A DNA stretch of 64,000 bases from Oricola nitratireducens (GTDB taxonomy: Bacteria; Pseudomonadota; Alphaproteobacteria; Rhizobiales; Rhizobiaceae): contig NZ_JACZCS010000052.1 of assembly GCF_014904745.1 (NCBI RefSeq), positions 1 to 64,000 of the forward strand, given 5' to 3'. Positions 51,116-60,262 of the stretch are shown one piece after another (the stretch's first letter is position 1; every line of letters starts with the position of its first letter). A model generated the notes under the pieces. That model was not told where the DNA came from. It did not search any database and was given only the letters and a program-made list of their open reading frames with translations. Position numbers and translations under genes: made by a program.

Positions 51116-53074
51116 TCAACGAAACTTTTTCGCAACGGAAACAGGAAGCCGGTTGTAGCTTCTTCTCGACCGGGCGTGGACGTTCATGATGACCGCTCCG
51201 AGGACCGACACTCGCATCGCCATCAGCGAATTAAGCAGGTCCGCGAGGGCATCGACGCGGCTTTTGCCATATTCGGCAACGATCACGACCCCATCCAGCA
51301 CGGACTCCATCGGGAATGCGTCGACGCCAAGGGTGGTCGGCGGCAGCTCGACGATGACCATCTTGTAGGACTTCAATTGATCCAGCGCGGAGTCATCTTC
51401 CCCGGATTTCATCAATTGCGCGTGCAGCGATGTACCGCTTGGCAGGTAATCGAAAGACTGCCCCGCGACAGCCCGGATGCCGCTCTTGGCGGATTTGGTT
51501 TCGTTGTCGTCGCCAACCGGCTTCAGCAGGAAGGATGTCTGAAGCCCGTTGGTGAGAGAGGAATTGGCCGGATCCGCGTTTACGACAAGCGTGTTCAAGC
51601 CCTTGCGTTCATACATCGCGGCCAAGTGGCAGGCGAACTCCCCCTTGCGGGAGTCCAACTCGGCGGACGCGACCCCGATGAATCTCAGCGGCGTGTTTCC
51701 TTCCAGCAACCGAAGCGTCGTCCCGAGCGACATCAAGGCCTTGACATATGCCGATCGAGGGTAGCGCGTGATAACATCAAGCCGCTGTTTCCCGAGCCAT
51801 TGGTGCGGCGGGGAGGGCAGATCGCCTAGGCAATTCAGGCCGACCTCGTTCCAAAGCTGTTGCGGGGATATGATGCGATCGTCAAGCATCTGGCGCGCGA
51901 ACGCGAAGGCAACTCCGAACATAATCCCGCCGAAAGCCCCGAATGCGAGCACGAGCTTCTTTCTCGGGAGGCTTGATGCAAGCGGCGGTGATGCGGCCGT
52001 GATTACGCGGGCGTCCGCTGACGGATATGACTGCTGGCTCACCGAGCCCATGTAGGCCTGGAGCACGCTTTCATAGATTTTCCTGTAGGTGTCGGCGGTG
52101 ACTTCGAGCTCCTCAAGCGTCGGCCCCTTCAGGCGATCCTGCAGGATTTCGCTGAAATCCTTTCCGGGAACGACGCCTGCGTTATTTGTTTCAGCGCCGA
52201 TGCGATAGTCGTGCCTAGCGCGAAATGACTGGGCGGCCTGTGTCGCAAGGTTCATCTGATTCCGTAGTTCCTGCAGCCGCTTTTCCAGCCACAGACTGCC
52301 TTCTTTCGCACCGCGTGACTTGCTGTCGATCTGCTCGCGCAAGAAAGATTGTGCAACGGCGTTGGCGACATCGGCGGCTAGAGCCGGACTATGGGCACTG
52401 AATGCGATCTCGATGGCATAGGAGACGCCTTCCCGGCGTACCGTCAAGCGTCTCTCGAGCAGCTCGATCGTCGATCGGTAACGCTCGTAGTTCATCGCAT
52501 CCGGCGAACCATCGGCTAACTCTGCGTTCTTGACCGGGGGGGCTTGCGTCACGCCACCAGAGTCCTGCGGGACGCTGTCGGGCACCTGCTTGGCACTATC
52601 AGACGCCTGCATGGCGTTATCGTCCGTCTCTGGTGCGGCGGCCGGATCCGATCCGCTCAGCAGCGCGAACAATTTGTGCGCCCTGGCAGCCAGAGACGTG
52701 TTGGCGGATTCAAGAAAGGCGTCGTTTTCCGCAAGGTTCAGTTGATCGACCACCATCGCAGCAATTCGTTCGGACTTCAAAACCGCGATCTGGCTTTCGA
52801 GCTGCGACGTATCGAGAGACAGGTTGATGTCGGAAACCGGCTGCTGGAGTTGATGCAACTTGGGCTCGATAAGAATTTCCGTTCTGGCCCAGTACAGCTT
52901 GTCGGAGGTCAATATATACAGACTGGCGATCAGGATGCCGACGATGGTCGAAACCGTTATCGAAATCGAATAGCGCTTGATGAAGTCGACTATGCTTCTC
53001 AGGTCGATGAAATCGGCGAACGCACCGTCGTTCGACGACTCGATCTGCTCCGGGATGATGCGTACCGTATTCAT
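51116..53074 (-). CDS. ExoP/Wzc-like polysaccharide co-polymerase with degenerate kinase domain
   Basis: A 652-aa inner-membrane protein controlling chain length and export. N-terminal Wzz domain with membrane helix at about 35-57, periplasmic coiled coil (about 230-330), second helix at about 370-395 after the Pro-rich SPPLASSLPRKK, then a cytoplasmic BY-kinase-like domain. In that domain the expected Walker A (GEGKS/T) reads ASAELDSRKGEFACHL, Walker A' reads VVNADPANSS and Walker B reads MVIVELPP, so nucleotide binding is probably lost. The C-terminus has no tyrosine cluster. A Pro/Ser/Gln-rich insert occurs near residues 140-190. Confidence 0.88.
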   Translation of the reverse strand: MNTVRIIPEQIESSNDGAFADFIDLRSIVDFIKRYSISITVSTIVGILIASLYILTSDKLYWARTEILIEPKLHQLQQPVSDINLSLDTSQLESQIAVLKSERIAAMVVDQLNLAENDAFLESANTSLAARAHKLFALLSGSDPAAAPETDDNAMQASDSAKQVPDSVPQDSGGVTQAPPVKNAELADGSPDAMNYERYRSTIELLERRLTVRREGVSYAIEIAFSAHSPALAADVANAVAQSFLREQIDSKSRGAKEGSLWLEKRLQELRNQMNLATQAAQSFRARHDYRIGAETNNAGVVPGKDFSEILQDRLKGPTLEELEVTADTYRKIYESVLQAYMGSVSQQSYPSADARVITAASPPLASSLPRKKLVLAFGAFGGIMFGVAFAFARQMLDDRIISPQQLWNEVGLNCLGDLPSPPHQWLGKQRLDVITRYPRSAYVKALMSLGTTLRLLEGNTPLRFIGVASAELDSRKGEFACHLAAMYERKGLNTLVVNADPANSSLTNGLQTSFLLKPVGDDNETKSAKSGIRAVAGQSFDYLPSGTSLHAQLMKSGEDDSALDQLKSYKMVIVELPPTTLGVDAFPMESVLDGVVIVAEYGKSRVDALADLLNSLMAMRVSVLGAVIMNVHARSRRSYNRLPVSVAKKFR

Positions 53075-54598
53075 GGCAAATTCAATCTATTCGTCTATCT
53101 GTCAGTCTTCTTAAAGGCGTCGGCGACCATGCATCGGGAGAAACTGCATCAAGATGATATCGGCTGAATGGCGCACGCAAGATCTCGCCCATCGACCGGG
53201 ACCGAATAGGCGGGTGACCTGATAGAGAGGGCCGAGTTTCTGCTTGCAAGCTTTGCGGCTTTCCTGGTTTTGACGGGCGACCCGCCGCTGCGGCGTAATT
53301 CGCGCATTCCGACACAATACCAGATCGTCGATCTGCCACGACAGGGTAATTGCGCATGCGGTTCGGGAAAACCTCGCCAATCGGCTTACTGCTTAGATCC
53401 GAAAGGTCGGGTTGGACATTGCAAGCATCGATTTGGCGGCTCTCCATGCGACCGGAAAAGCCTGCCGCCGTTAGCCGGATTTCCCGACTGTCGCCGTCTG
53501 CATCGTGCCTTGGTTGCCGGATGGTGTTCCTTTGGCTGATCCTTGCGCATAGAACGTCTTTCTCATGGATCAGGTCAGCCCGGATGATGCGCAGCGGAGC
53601 GAATGCCGCCGTGTCTTTCGGAGTTCCCACCGTTTGGCTCGCGGACACGAAAACAGGATCTGCCTATATCGCCGAAAACTACGCGTAGGGATCGGGACTG
53701 GCCGCAAGACCGCGCCGAACGTCGACTTCCCTGGTCGTTTGCATGGCCAGGTCCGAATATTTCGACACAAGTCTCATCGCAGAATCGCGCAGGGGCGTCT
53801 CACATTCGGCGATCGCCAATCCTATCAATATATTCCGCATTTCCTCGGCCTGGGCTTCAAGATAACGGGAGGTATGCGCCGCGATCTCCGGCGATATCCA
53901 AGCTATGCATTCAGAGATATCCAAAGATATCCTTGTGGCGTGATCCGCCTTTTTTCTCATCGTCTTAACAAGTTCGACCGGCACCATGGCTGTTCCCGTG
54001 GAATTCTTCATGATTGGGATGAAGCCATTTGGGAGAGCCGATTGCCGGACGAGCTGAAAGCACTTGATTTCAAGTCGCCTGGATCACGAAGTCCCAAGAT
54101 GCCCCCCTCATTTCGCATCGCGCCCGAAAAGTATGGGCTGGGCAAAACCGTGTCCACACGTCTGTACGGCTTAGGGGAGCGCCAAACGTGATGCTAAATG
54201 TCACCCCTGTGCACAAAAAACCATCCGTCGGCCTTATTAAACCCATCGGTGGATTGAATGTGATCAGACCTACGCCTTTTTGCCGATGGCTCCACCAAAC
54301 GAGCGACCGAACTTGCACGTTTTTTTAATGATTCCACGACGTTGTGCACAGAACTTAGCGCGTCGCTATTATTAACCCCCGATTCTTTAGGGTACGTTAA
54401 TTTAAATTAGCTCGCGTGGATTAACTTTCGACTAACGTAACGGCGCGGAGGCAGTAAATTCGTTACGACTGCAACCGTTTAGTGGAGTGGGTGCAACCGG
54501 TAGGGTAGCCGGTTTTGTGGGGTTCGTGGGGCACCTTGCGCATCCTTTCAGAGGTCACGGTGCAATGCACCGTATGTTTAAGGGCTGGAGAAAGGACT
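53075..54598. other. 1.5-kb low-coding region upstream of the ExoP-like and LuxR-type genes
   Basis: Holds one possible small gene (53679-54011, minus). The rest shows only frames without domains. From about 54180 to 54500 it is AT-rich, with a 12-base palindrome TAATTTAAATTA (54398-54409) and a long presumed leader before the LuxR-type gene at 54599. Promoters for both flanking genes should be here. Confidence 0.5.
53679..54011 (-). CDS. hypothetical small helical protein
   Basis: A 110-aa frame with amphipathic, alanine- and glutamate-rich helices (YLEAQAEEMRNILIGLAIAE, MRLVSKYSDLAMQTTREV). Composition looks like a real soluble protein, but no clear ribosome site precedes the ATG and no domain is recognised. 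It is the best candidate gene in the stretch between the ExoP-like and LuxR-type genes. Confidence 0.35.
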   Translation of the reverse strand: MKNSTGTAMVPVELVKTMRKKADHATRISLDISECIAWISPEIAAHTSRYLEAQAEEMRNILIGLAIAECETPLRDSAMRLVSKYSDLAMQTTREVDVRRGLAASPDPYA

Positions 54599-55354
54599 AT
54601 GACGTCTACATGCGTAACTGATTCTTCTAATACGAGAAGAGCGAACGGATCCGCTGTCGATGCGCCGAAGGCTATTTCGATGCAACAGACACGATCCCTG
54701 ATAATCTTGGACAGGCGTGCCCTGAACCGGGAATGCTTCGTGAAAGTCTTGGATGCCCATCAACTCGGTTTGCAGCCATTCGCATTCGAGTCGATGGACG
54801 ACTGGAAGAAAGAAAAGGACTCACTTCCGCCTGCGGGTGCCGTTCTCGTCAGTGTCGGCGGCAGTGAGGTCGGCAGCGAAGCTTTCTTAACAGAACTGAC
54901 TGAAATTGCGGCCGAACTGACAGGGACGCCGGTTATCGTCCTCTCCGACAGCGATGATCTCTCCTGCATCTTGCAAGTCATCGACTGCGGCACCCAGGGA
55001 TATATACCGACATCTCTCGGAATGGCGGTTTGTGCGGAAGCCATTCGTCTTGCGATGGTGGGTGGCACGTTCGTTCCGGCCAGTGCCGTAATGACGATGC
55101 GGCACAAGTTTAAAGCTCGTCCAGAGGAGGAAAGGCCGATGACCAGCCTTTTCACCCAAAGGCAGGTAGAAGTCGCCCAGGCTCTGAGGCGCGGAAAGGC
55201 GAACAAGATCATCGCCTATGAACTCAATCTCCGCGAAAGCACCGTCAAGGTGCATATCCGCAATATCATGAAAAAGCTGAAGGCGACCAACCGTACCGAG
55301 GTTGCCTTTAAGATCAACCAGTTGATGTCGGATCAGAACCGGACGTTCCAATAA
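54599..55354 (+). CDS. LuxR/NarL-type regulator with degenerate receiver domain
   Basis: A 251-aa regulator. The C-terminal helix-turn-helix is intact (FTQRQVEVAQALRRGKANKI, then LRESTVKVHIRNIMKKLKA). The receiver-like part (LIILDRRALNRECFVKVLDA) lacks the phospho-acceptor: the position reads AVLVSVGGSE, and the Lys after GTQGYI is replaced by PTS. It has a 30-residue Ser/Thr-rich N-terminal extension. The ATG at 54599 has GAGAAAGGA upstream. It closely parallels the regulator at 31654; the two flank the CsgG-like locus and the first part of the exopolysaccharide cluster. Confidence 0.85.
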   Translation: MTSTCVTDSSNTRRANGSAVDAPKAISMQQTRSLIILDRRALNRECFVKVLDAHQLGLQPFAFESMDDWKKEKDSLPPAGAVLVSVGGSEVGSEAFLTELTEIAAELTGTPVIVLSDSDDLSCILQVIDCGTQGYIPTSLGMAVCAEAIRLAMVGGTFVPASAVMTMRHKFKARPEEERPMTSLFTQRQVEVAQALRRGKANKIIAYELNLRESTVKVHIRNIMKKLKATNRTEVAFKINQLMSDQNRTFQ

Positions 55355-55863
55355 TCTGTTTCGTTACTGACCGAATTGAGATCTGGAGCCGGGAGGCGCG
55401 CCGACGAAAGTCCAGCGCTTTCCGGTTTTTTATCGCGGTCACATGTGCTTTTTCGCTATCCGCGGACATCGGGGTTGTTATCCAATTTACCGCGTTGCGC
55501 CTTATTGCCGATGAGGGCGACTGAGCCGGGATCGATGCATTTGCATGCCATTCGAAGCGACAGGAGAGCGATGGCAGTCATGTTTCGGGATCGCGCATTG
55601 TCGGATATCCGGTGTTGGGCCTTACGCCCATAAAGTAGGGCCTATGATACCTATGAGACTGCCTTGCTCCAATTTGCCGCGCCGGGTCGAACAAATTTGT
55701 ACGGTGATGAAATCCGGTGGCGTTTGAATTCGGCAGCCAAACGTATTTGTATGTGCCACCGGCTTTCCATCACGCCTCATTGGGCGCAAGCCGGCGCAGG
55801 ATCGCGACACAAGGTCTGTGGTTCTTCCCCGACAGAAGAGACGTAACACAAGGAGAGCATGTC
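55355..55863. other. 509-base gap upstream of the GH16 gene
   Basis: No convincing gene. It contains a 10-base palindrome ACAAATTTGT (55691-55700) about 165 bases before the GH16 start, a possible operator. Short open frames on both strands look non-coding. Confidence 0.45.
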
Positions 55864-56655
55864 GTGCGGAGTTTGGGTAAGGCGTGGGTCGTTGCCGTTA
55901 GTTTGGTGGTTTTCGCGGTCTCGCATTGCCGCGCCGAGGAAATCGATCTCAGCAACTACAAGCTGACATTCTCGGAAGAGTTCACCGAACTCGATGTTTC
56001 CGCGTGGGGCGACAACGGGTCACGCTGGATCGCGCACACGCCGTGGCATGGCGATTTCGGAGACGCCCGTTTCGCGGATCCGGAGCCCGGCTTTCCGTTT
56101 GTTACACAGGCCGGCGTTTTGCGTATCGAAGCCCGCAAGGATGCCGATGGCCAATGGAAATCCGGCCTGCTGTCCGGCGTCAACGGCGACTGGAAGGGAT
56201 TTACGGCGCGAGAGGGCTATTTCGAAGCGAGAATCAAACTTCCTCCGGGCGACGGAGTGTGGCCGGCCTTCTGGCTGAATTCGAAGGCGGGCATAGAACT
56301 CGACGCGATGGAATATTACGGTCACGACGATACCCGGTTTTCCTCCGCATGGCACCACTGGGGCGATGGCGCCAAGGACGGTCATGAATCGGATTTACAC
56401 TGGACGTCGGTCACCCCCGGCTCTCTGACCAGTGGATTCAACACATACGGCGTTCTGATCGAGAAGGATTTCGTCACTTTCTATTTCAATCGAGAGCCGG
56501 TCTGGCGCCTTCCGATCCCTTGGGACAAGAGCGTCGATCCGGAATTCTTCCCGCTGGTGAATCTGGCATTGGGATCGGGCTGGCCGATCGACGAGACTCC
56601 GAATCCGTCATTCATGTATGTCGACTACATTCACGTTTACGAGCCGGCAGAGTAG
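55864..56655 (+). CDS. secreted GH16 endo-beta-glucanase (ExoK-like)
   Basis: A 263-aa glycanase cutting beta-1,3/1,4-linked polysaccharide. Signal peptide MRSLGKAWVVAVSLVVFAVS (cleavage near HCRA), then the jelly-roll catalytic domain with the active site IELDAMEYYGH: nucleophile Glu145, Asp147 and acid/base Glu150 fit ExDxxE. I favour the GTG at 55864, because AGGAGAG is well spaced and it opens the signal peptide; the frame is open to 55717. In Sinorhizobium, ExoK trims nascent succinoglycan, and a similar role in sizing this exopolysaccharide is likely. Confidence 0.9.
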   Translation: MRSLGKAWVVAVSLVVFAVSHCRAEEIDLSNYKLTFSEEFTELDVSAWGDNGSRWIAHTPWHGDFGDARFADPEPGFPFVTQAGVLRIEARKDADGQWKSGLLSGVNGDWKGFTAREGYFEARIKLPPGDGVWPAFWLNSKAGIELDAMEYYGHDDTRFSSAWHHWGDGAKDGHESDLHWTSVTPGSLTSGFNTYGVLIEKDFVTFYFNREPVWRLPIPWDKSVDPEFFPLVNLALGSGWPIDETPNPSFMYVDYIHVYEPAE

Positions 56656-56754
56656 GTCTTTCCAAAACCAGAGCGGCCATAGCGAGGGCAGGGCGCCCGC
56701 GGGAAGAGACCTTGGCATTCGTCTCAACTGGGCTGTTGAATGGAGGTGTAGCCG

Positions 56755-58092
56755 TCAATCGGCCAGGTTTTCCGAAGCCGCCGTATTTCCGGCCTTCCGG
56801 CCATCATGGACGGGTGGAACGCGATGCCTGATGGCATTTCTAGACTGTCGCAATGAGCGCGCCTCGCGATGGATATCGTGGGTCAATCGAGCGATCCGCG
56901 CCCAGGAATAGAGATCGCTGGCGCGCTCCGCGCCACGTATGCCGACTTCCCTGCAGGTTTCGGGATTTTGGAGATAGGCGATCATGGCGTCGGAAAGCGC
57001 ATCCGGATCGTTTTTCCCAACGAGCGTGCCACCGCCAGTCGCCTCGATTATCTCCGTCATGCCGCCAACCCGCGTGGCGACGACCGGAGTGCCGTGCATC
57101 AGCGCTTCGACGAGGCTCATGCCGAAGGACTCGCTGAGTGAAGGATTGACCACAAGCGACGCCCCGGCGTAGCGCTCGACCACGCGTTCGTAGGGTTGCC
57201 CTCCAGCGAAAGTGACGGTGTGGCCGAACTCTGGCGCTATCATCTCCTGCAAGGCAGCAAGATAAGTTCCCCTGTGGGCGCTGCCGCCGCGATAGAAGCG
57301 GGAAAGCTCTCGCACGTCGGGGTCGTCGCTGAGGTCGATCAAAAACTCCCGTGCGGTTTCGCCGTTGGCGCCGACGAGTTCCAGGCGGGCTTCGGGACAG
57401 GCCGCGATCACCCGTGGCCATGCTTCGAGCAGCGTGTGAAGCCCTTTTTCCGGCGAAAGACGACCGACGAAGAGGACCTTTCCCGGCTCGCGGGCTGTCG
57501 CGGGAAGGTCGCGCCGGATATCGGGGGCGCCATTCGGCAGGACGGAGAACTGCGCCTGCGAGTCGGGGAAGCGATCCCGGGCCGCATCCACGACATGTCC
57601 GGAACAGCCGACGACCAGGTCGGTCGCCTTCAGGCATCGTGCCATGGCATCGTGGTCGAGCTCGGAGAGCCAGTTGCAATGCATGTGCAAAACGATCGCC
57701 GCATTCGGCGCGGCGCGGCGGAAAACCGGCGCATAGTTCGGGAAGTTCTGGAGATGGATCACATCCGGCTGCAACAGGCGGATCTTACGGACCGCTTGGA
57801 CCAGATAGTCGAGAGCATAAAAGCTTTTCGTAAAGAGCGGGGTCCTCGGAAAGGTGCGGTCCCACAGTTTTGACGCCTTTCCCCAGACACCCTGCGGCAG
57901 GCAAGTCAGCAGTTCCATCGTCGCGCCGTCGATTTCCGCGCGGGCCGGTTGTTCGCGAGAGCGGCGGGAAATAACGGTAACCTCGTTCTCGCCGGCAAGC
58001 CGACGCGATACTTCATAGGTCCAGATTCCGAGGGAGTTCTGGTCCGGGGGAAGGACCGAGTCGAAGTGCTGGGAAATGAACGCGACCCTCAT
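56755..58092 (-). CDS. family 4 glycosyltransferase C
   Basis: A 445-aa GT-B enzyme. N-terminal MRVAFISQHFDSVLPPDQNSL; donor half with VLFVGRLSPEKGLHTLLEAW and NPSLSESFGMSLVEALMHGTPVVA (the E-x7-E site). The start ATG overlaps the TGA of the flippase (TGATG on the minus strand), so the two are translationally coupled. It adds a sugar to the repeat unit. Its 3' end faces the GH16 gene 100 bases away. Confidence 0.88.
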   Translation of the reverse strand: MRVAFISQHFDSVLPPDQNSLGIWTYEVSRRLAGENEVTVISRRSREQPARAEIDGATMELLTCLPQGVWGKASKLWDRTFPRTPLFTKSFYALDYLVQAVRKIRLLQPDVIHLQNFPNYAPVFRRAAPNAAIVLHMHCNWLSELDHDAMARCLKATDLVVGCSGHVVDAARDRFPDSQAQFSVLPNGAPDIRRDLPATAREPGKVLFVGRLSPEKGLHTLLEAWPRVIAACPEARLELVGANGETAREFLIDLSDDPDVRELSRFYRGGSAHRGTYLAALQEMIAPEFGHTVTFAGGQPYERVVERYAGASLVVNPSLSESFGMSLVEALMHGTPVVATRVGGMTEIIEATGGGTLVGKNDPDALSDAMIAYLQNPETCREVGIRGAERASDLYSWARIARLTHDIHREARSLRQSRNAIRHRVPPVHDGRKAGNTAASENLAD

Positions 58093-59564
58093 CAGCCCAG
58101 TTCCCGAGTTGGCGCCTGCATCCGCCGAAACGGTTTTGCAAGCAGGTCACGTGCATCGAGCAAATCCCTGCGCAGGAGGATCACGGCGGCTGCGACATAG
58201 ACCACGGCACCGATCACGATCCCGCCTATCAGCACGAGTTCCTGCGGGGTGCCGCCCGGCGCCCCGGCGAGCCACGCGCTTACCGCTGCAAACATTGCCG
58301 CCGTTGCGATCGCAAGTCGCGGATAGACGGCGAGCGGCCTCATCACGTCGATGCCGGCGATGCGTTGGGCGTAATACAGAAAAACCGGCAGGAGAAGGAA
58401 GTTGCCGGCCGCAAGCGCCGCGATTGTCGCCTCGAGATTGAACTGGGCGGCAATTGTCATCAGGGCTCCGGCAATGAAGGTGTAGGCGACGTCGAAACGC
58501 AGGATCAGGCGCGAATGGCCGAGGGCAAGGATGGTGAATGCGCAGATGCCGTCGATCGTGCGTTGCAGCCCGACCAGCATAATGATTTGGACGGCGAGAA
58601 CGCCGTTGACCCATTGTTCGCCGAACACGAGCGGAATCGCCACCGGCGCGATGGCGGCAAATCCCATGAAGGCCGGAAAGCCGACGATACCGGTCGTGCG
58701 TATGGCGGCGTTGAAAAATGTGTCGATCTTGTCCGGTTCGTTCTGGATCCGTGCGACCGCCGGCATCGTCACCGTAACCATCGGTCCGACGAATGCTTCG
58801 ACCAGAAGGTCGAGCGGACGGCGGGCGAGCGCGTAGATGCCGACCGCGGAGGGACCCAGAAATGTGCCGAGGATGATTTTTGGCATTTCGTTGTTTGCCA
58901 AGGACCACAGGGACTGGGCGACGATCGGGGCCGCGAATGGAAACAATTCGCGGCAATGGGCATAGGAAAATTTCAGGCGTGGATGCCAAGCGCTGCCGAG
59001 AAGGATGACCGTCGTCTCCACGGCGGCCTTGGATATTTGCATCGACACGATGCTCCACATGCCGAACCCGGCTATCGCCATGGCGATGCCGACCGTCCCG
59101 CCGACGGCCGTGCCGGTCAGCGTGCGCAGAGCGAACAGGCGGAATTGAAGGTTGCGTTTGAGAACTGCGGCCGGAACCGCCGCGAGAGCCTGAATCACCA
59201 CGATGAGACTGCCCCACCGGATCAGCCCGACGATCTCCGGCTGACCGAAGGCATCGGCGAGAACACCGGAAAAGGCCCAGACGAGCGAAGCGAGAGCGGC
59301 GCCCACGGCGGCCAGGAACCAGAATGCGGAGTCGAGATGGAGAGGGTCGATTTCCTGGCGCTGTATGAGCGCTTCGGGTATCCCCCTCGTAACCGGAACG
59401 GCAAGAATGATCGGCGCGACCATCGCCAAGGTCGCAAGGCCGATCGCCTCCGGGCCAAGGTGGCGGGCCAGAATGACGAATACGGCCAGCATCGTCAGAT
59501 GGCGGCCCCATGTCTCGAAGGTTGACCAGGCAGCACCGCTGACGATTTTTCTGGTCAGCGACAT
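58092..59564 (-). CDS. oligosaccharide-lipid flippase (Wzx/polysaccharide transporter) B
   Basis: A 490-aa membrane protein of the polysaccharide transporter family, with about 12-14 hydrophobic segments. MSLTRKIVSGAAWSTFETWG opens it; FVILARHLGPEAIGLATLAMV and NNEMPKIILGTFLGPSAVGIYALARRP are typical. AGGAG lies 10 bases before the ATG. Coupled to the glycosyltransferase that follows. The cluster thus has two flippases but only one evident polymerase. Confidence 0.88.
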   Translation of the reverse strand: MSLTRKIVSGAAWSTFETWGRHLTMLAVFVILARHLGPEAIGLATLAMVAPIILAVPVTRGIPEALIQRQEIDPLHLDSAFWFLAAVGAALASLVWAFSGVLADAFGQPEIVGLIRWGSLIVVIQALAAVPAAVLKRNLQFRLFALRTLTGTAVGGTVGIAMAIAGFGMWSIVSMQISKAAVETTVILLGSAWHPRLKFSYAHCRELFPFAAPIVAQSLWSLANNEMPKIILGTFLGPSAVGIYALARRPLDLLVEAFVGPMVTVTMPAVARIQNEPDKIDTFFNAAIRTTGIVGFPAFMGFAAIAPVAIPLVFGEQWVNGVLAVQIIMLVGLQRTIDGICAFTILALGHSRLILRFDVAYTFIAGALMTIAAQFNLEATIAALAAGNFLLLPVFLYYAQRIAGIDVMRPLAVYPRLAIATAAMFAAVSAWLAGAPGGTPQELVLIGGIVIGAVVYVAAAVILLRRDLLDARDLLAKPFRRMQAPTRELG

Positions 59565-60262
59565 GGTGTACCGGACTCCTGCTCGGTTTTGGCGACGAAA
59601 ATTGCCCGGCGCATTTTCACGTCACGGCACCGAGGCGTACGCTCCCGAATGTCCGGGCATGTCGTGCCCAGCATGGCGGTCCTGTCCATAAGCGCTTCGT
59701 CACCTTGTTCGACTTCGTGAAGGATTGGCTGCCAACCTACGCGCTCGCGCCAAGCGGGCATATGCTCCAATAATGAGGAGGCCATACAGTCTCTTACACC
59801 TTTCGGCGGTCTTTTCCGGGCTTCGCTCGAAGGCATGGTAGGCGGATCTGCCGTTGCGCCGGATCCGGACCGCAGCGGTTCCCGGCTTACTGCGCAATCC
59901 GCTTTTCCCGCGTATGGTAAGCTTGCACCTTGGAAGTACCAGGGGAGCATTTGCACAAGCCTTTCGGATGAAGACGGCGGCTGGTCAACGGCCAATGCCG
60001 GTCTTTGCCTGTACCAAAGTCCGTGGTGACTTGGGCCCGGGATTCGTCGACATTTGAGCATCGCAAAGTCGGTCTTCAGGTAGACTCGGTTTCTAAACAT
60101 CCTGGACTTGGCATCCGCGCTCATATCGGGTGAGGGCATTTTATTTTTTGCGAGTAGAAGGGGGGCTACGACAATGAACAAAGAGCGCGTGCATCGCGCC
60201 ACGAACTGTATTCACGGTCGGCACATGCCGGCGCTATTCCATCTCGAACTCCAGCTAGTAAA
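59565..60262. other. 698-base gap between divergent flippase and methyltransferase genes
   Basis: Frames on both strands are long enough to notice (one of 215 codons on minus) but show no domain, and the amino-acid make-up looks random. Promoters of the two divergent units should lie here; I cannot point to clear -35/-10 pairs. Confidence 0.45.

Noticed and set aside
53082-53648. A 188-codon minus-strand frame ending just before the ExoP-like start
   Set aside because: No domain, no ribosome site, and random-looking composition; treated as non-coding, although a fast-evolving small gene is not excluded.
59555-60202. A 215-codon minus-strand frame upstream of the second flippase
   Set aside because: It overlaps the flippase start, shows no domain or ribosome site, and its residue make-up looks random.
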